This document shows positions 6,078 to 7,207 of a stretch of 7,207 bases of DNA, in pieces. The translations under genes and the position numbers were made by a program. This DNA comes from Pseudomonadota bacterium (GTDB taxonomy: Bacteria > Pseudomonadota > Alphaproteobacteria > Rhizobiales > Kaistiaceae). The stretch spans positions 1-7,207 of the forward strand of contig JAEWAD010000274.1 in NCBI GenBank assembly GCA_023391905.1, written 5' to 3'. The first letter of the stretch is position 1, and the number at the start of each line of letters is the position of its first letter. Below the pieces are notes generated by a model. The model worked only from the letters and a program-made list of their open reading frames with translations. It searched no databases and was not told the DNA's origin.

Positions 6078-7099
6078 ACACGCAACAATCCGCCACGGCC
6101 GCGACGACCATGGCCAGCCCCGCCAAGCCGGCCGCGCGCCGGTCGATGATCCGCCTGCACGACCTGGCTCTGCTGCCGGCGCTGGTGATCCTGGTCATCA
6201 TCGGCGCCTTCATCAGCCCCGCCTTCCTGACCCAGGGCAACATCAACACCATCCTCACCTCTTCCGCCGCGCTCGCGCTCGTTGTGCTGGCGGAATCGCT
6301 GATCATCATCACCGGCAAATTCGACCTGTCGCTCGAATCGACGGCCGGCTTCGCGCCGGCGATCGGCGCGCTGCTCGTGCTGCCGGTCGCCAATAACGGC
6401 TTCGGCGTCGAGCTGCCCACCTTCGTCGGCATCCTGATTGTGCTCGGCGTCGGCGCGCTGATCGGCCTCATCAACGGCATCCTCGTCGTGCGCTTCACGC
6501 TGAACGCCTTCATCGTGACGCTCGCCATGCTGATCATCCTGCGCGGCATGCTGGTCGGCGCCACCAGCGGGCGCACCCTGTTCGACCTGCCGGACGCCTT
6601 CTACGCACTGATGATCATCACCTTCCTCGGCCTGCCGCTCGCCGTCTGGCTCGCGGCGCTCGCCTTCGCGGTCGCCGCCGTCATGCTGCGCTATCACCGG
6701 CTCGGTCGCGCCCTCTATGCGATCGGCGGCAATCCGGAGGCGGCGCGCGCCGCCGGCATCCGCGTCGAGCGGGTTACCATCGGCGTCTACATACTGGCGG
6801 GCATCCTGGCGGCGATCGGTGGCCTGGTGATCACCGGCTATGTCGGCGCGATCAGCGCCAACCAGGGTAACGGCATGATCTTCACCGTCTTCGCGGCTGC
6901 CGTCATCGGCGGTATCTCGCTCGACGGCGGCCGCGGCACGATGTTCGGCGCGCTCACCGGCGTGCTGCTCCTCGGCGTGGTGCAGAACCTGCTGACGCTG
7001 GCGCAGGTGCCGTCCTTCTGGATCCAGGCCATCTACGGCGCCATCATCCTCGGATCGCTCGGTGTGGCCCGCTTCACCGGCGGGCAGGCGCAGGAATAG
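6074..7099 (+). CDS. Sugar ABC transporter permease (RbsC-like, BPD_transp_2)
   Basis: A 341-aa inner-membrane protein of the RbsC/XylH/AraH family, normal length. After a polar, Ala/Thr-rich N-terminal tail (1-30) there are about eight to ten hydrophobic segments, roughly 31-50, 62-80, 91-106, 117-140, 143-163, 175-205, 233-258, 267-282, 289-309 and 313-333. Family landmarks are TGKFDLSLEST (80-90; usually TGGIDLSVGS), NAFIVTLAML (144-153), the cytoplasmic coupling loop GRALYAIGGNPEAARAAGI (211-229), and AAAVIGGISLDGGRGTMFGA (274-293). It should form a homodimeric channel with the double ATPase. The ATG at 6074 overlaps the ATPase stop by 4 nt, implying coupled translation; internal ATGs at codons 13 and 25 are less likely starts. 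Confidence 0.93.
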   Translation: MNTQQSATAATTMASPAKPAARRSMIRLHDLALLPALVILVIIGAFISPAFLTQGNINTILTSSAALALVVLAESLIIITGKFDLSLESTAGFAPAIGALLVLPVANNGFGVELPTFVGILIVLGVGALIGLINGILVVRFTLNAFIVTLAMLIILRGMLVGATSGRTLFDLPDAFYALMIITFLGLPLAVWLAALAFAVAAVMLRYHRLGRALYAIGGNPEAARAAGIRVERVTIGVYILAGILAAIGGLVITGYVGAISANQGNGMIFTVFAAAVIGGISLDGGRGTMFGALTGVLLLGVVQNLLTLAQVPSFWIQAIYGAIILGSLGVARFTGGQAQE

Positions 7100-7124
7100 G
7101 CCGAGCCTTGGAAGGATACTGCCG

Positions 7125-7207
7125 ATGAGGAGTCAGGCCAGCGGCACTGATTCTTCTGAGCAACGGTGGGCGACGCCGAAGGTTCGGACCGTGACGTTCC
7201 TTCCGAA
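7125..7207 (+). CDS. Start of a further gene, unidentified, cut by the window edge
   Basis: An ATG at 7125 lies 8 nt after a good Shine-Dalgarno GGAAGGA (7110-7116) and 25 nt after the permease stop, in the same direction. The frame stays open for 27 codons to the edge. The visible protein starts MRSQASGTDSSEQRWATPK and ends in VRTVTFLP. This is too short to identify; the hydrophilic start is not a signal peptide. Spacing suggests it belongs to the transporter operon. Confidence 0.5.
   Translation, partial: MRSQASGTDSSEQRWATPKVRTVTFLP

Noticed and set aside
5501..6697. A 398-codon minus-strand frame across the ATPase/permease junction
   Set aside because: Antisense shadow with compositionally biased D/E/R/Q-rich protein and no ribosome site or motif; it crosses two confident genes.
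1..7207. Mobile elements, CRISPR arrays, tRNA or other RNA genes, phage or defence genes
   Set aside because: I found no transposase, integrase, terminal inverted repeats, regularly spaced repeats or tRNA-like cloverleaf; gene content and spacing are those of an ordinary metabolic locus.

Overview
The window is GC-rich and gene-dense and looks like an Alphaproteobacterium, probably Hyphomicrobiales/Rhizobiales. The basis is base composition, codon use, gene families and layout; no phylogenetic marker is present, so this is an inference. It is a compact, apparently complete-looking locus for uptake and breakdown of one small carbohydrate-type substrate, arranged around a divergent regulatory region.

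Left arm (1-2469, all minus strand): a four-gene catabolic operon read toward the left edge. In transcription order it holds a small SAF-domain subunit and a large subunit of a split UxaA-type (altronate/galactarate) dehydratase, then an RraA-type aldolase-like protein, then the N-terminal part of an alpha/beta hydrolase cut by the window edge. Spacing is tight: a 4-nt ATGA overlap, a 30-nt gap with a strong Shine-Dalgarno before a TTG start, and a 14-nt overlap.

Middle (2470-2588): a divergent intergenic region of about 119 bp with a perfect A6T6 tract, followed on the plus strand by a FadR-subfamily GntR regulator with an apparently intact metal-binding FCD domain.

Right arm (3394-7099, plus strand): a CUT2-type (RbsB/RbsA/RbsC-like) ABC importer made of a periplasmic binding protein, a double ATPase and a permease. 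A strong terminator-like hairpin and a second hairpin lie between the binding protein and the ATPase, which probably lowers ATPase and permease expression relative to the binding protein. The second half of the ATPase has unusual P-loop and Walker B sequences. A further gene appears to start at 7125 and leaves the window.

Working model (inference): the importer takes up a sugar, sugar acid or related hydroxy acid. The hydrolase may open a lactone or ester, the split dehydratase removes water (or another beta leaving group) to give a 2-keto-3-deoxy acid, and the RraA-like aldolase cleaves that to pyruvate or a related oxoacid plus an aldehyde. The GntR regulator probably senses the substrate or an intermediate and controls both arms. 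The exact substrate cannot be read from the sequence.
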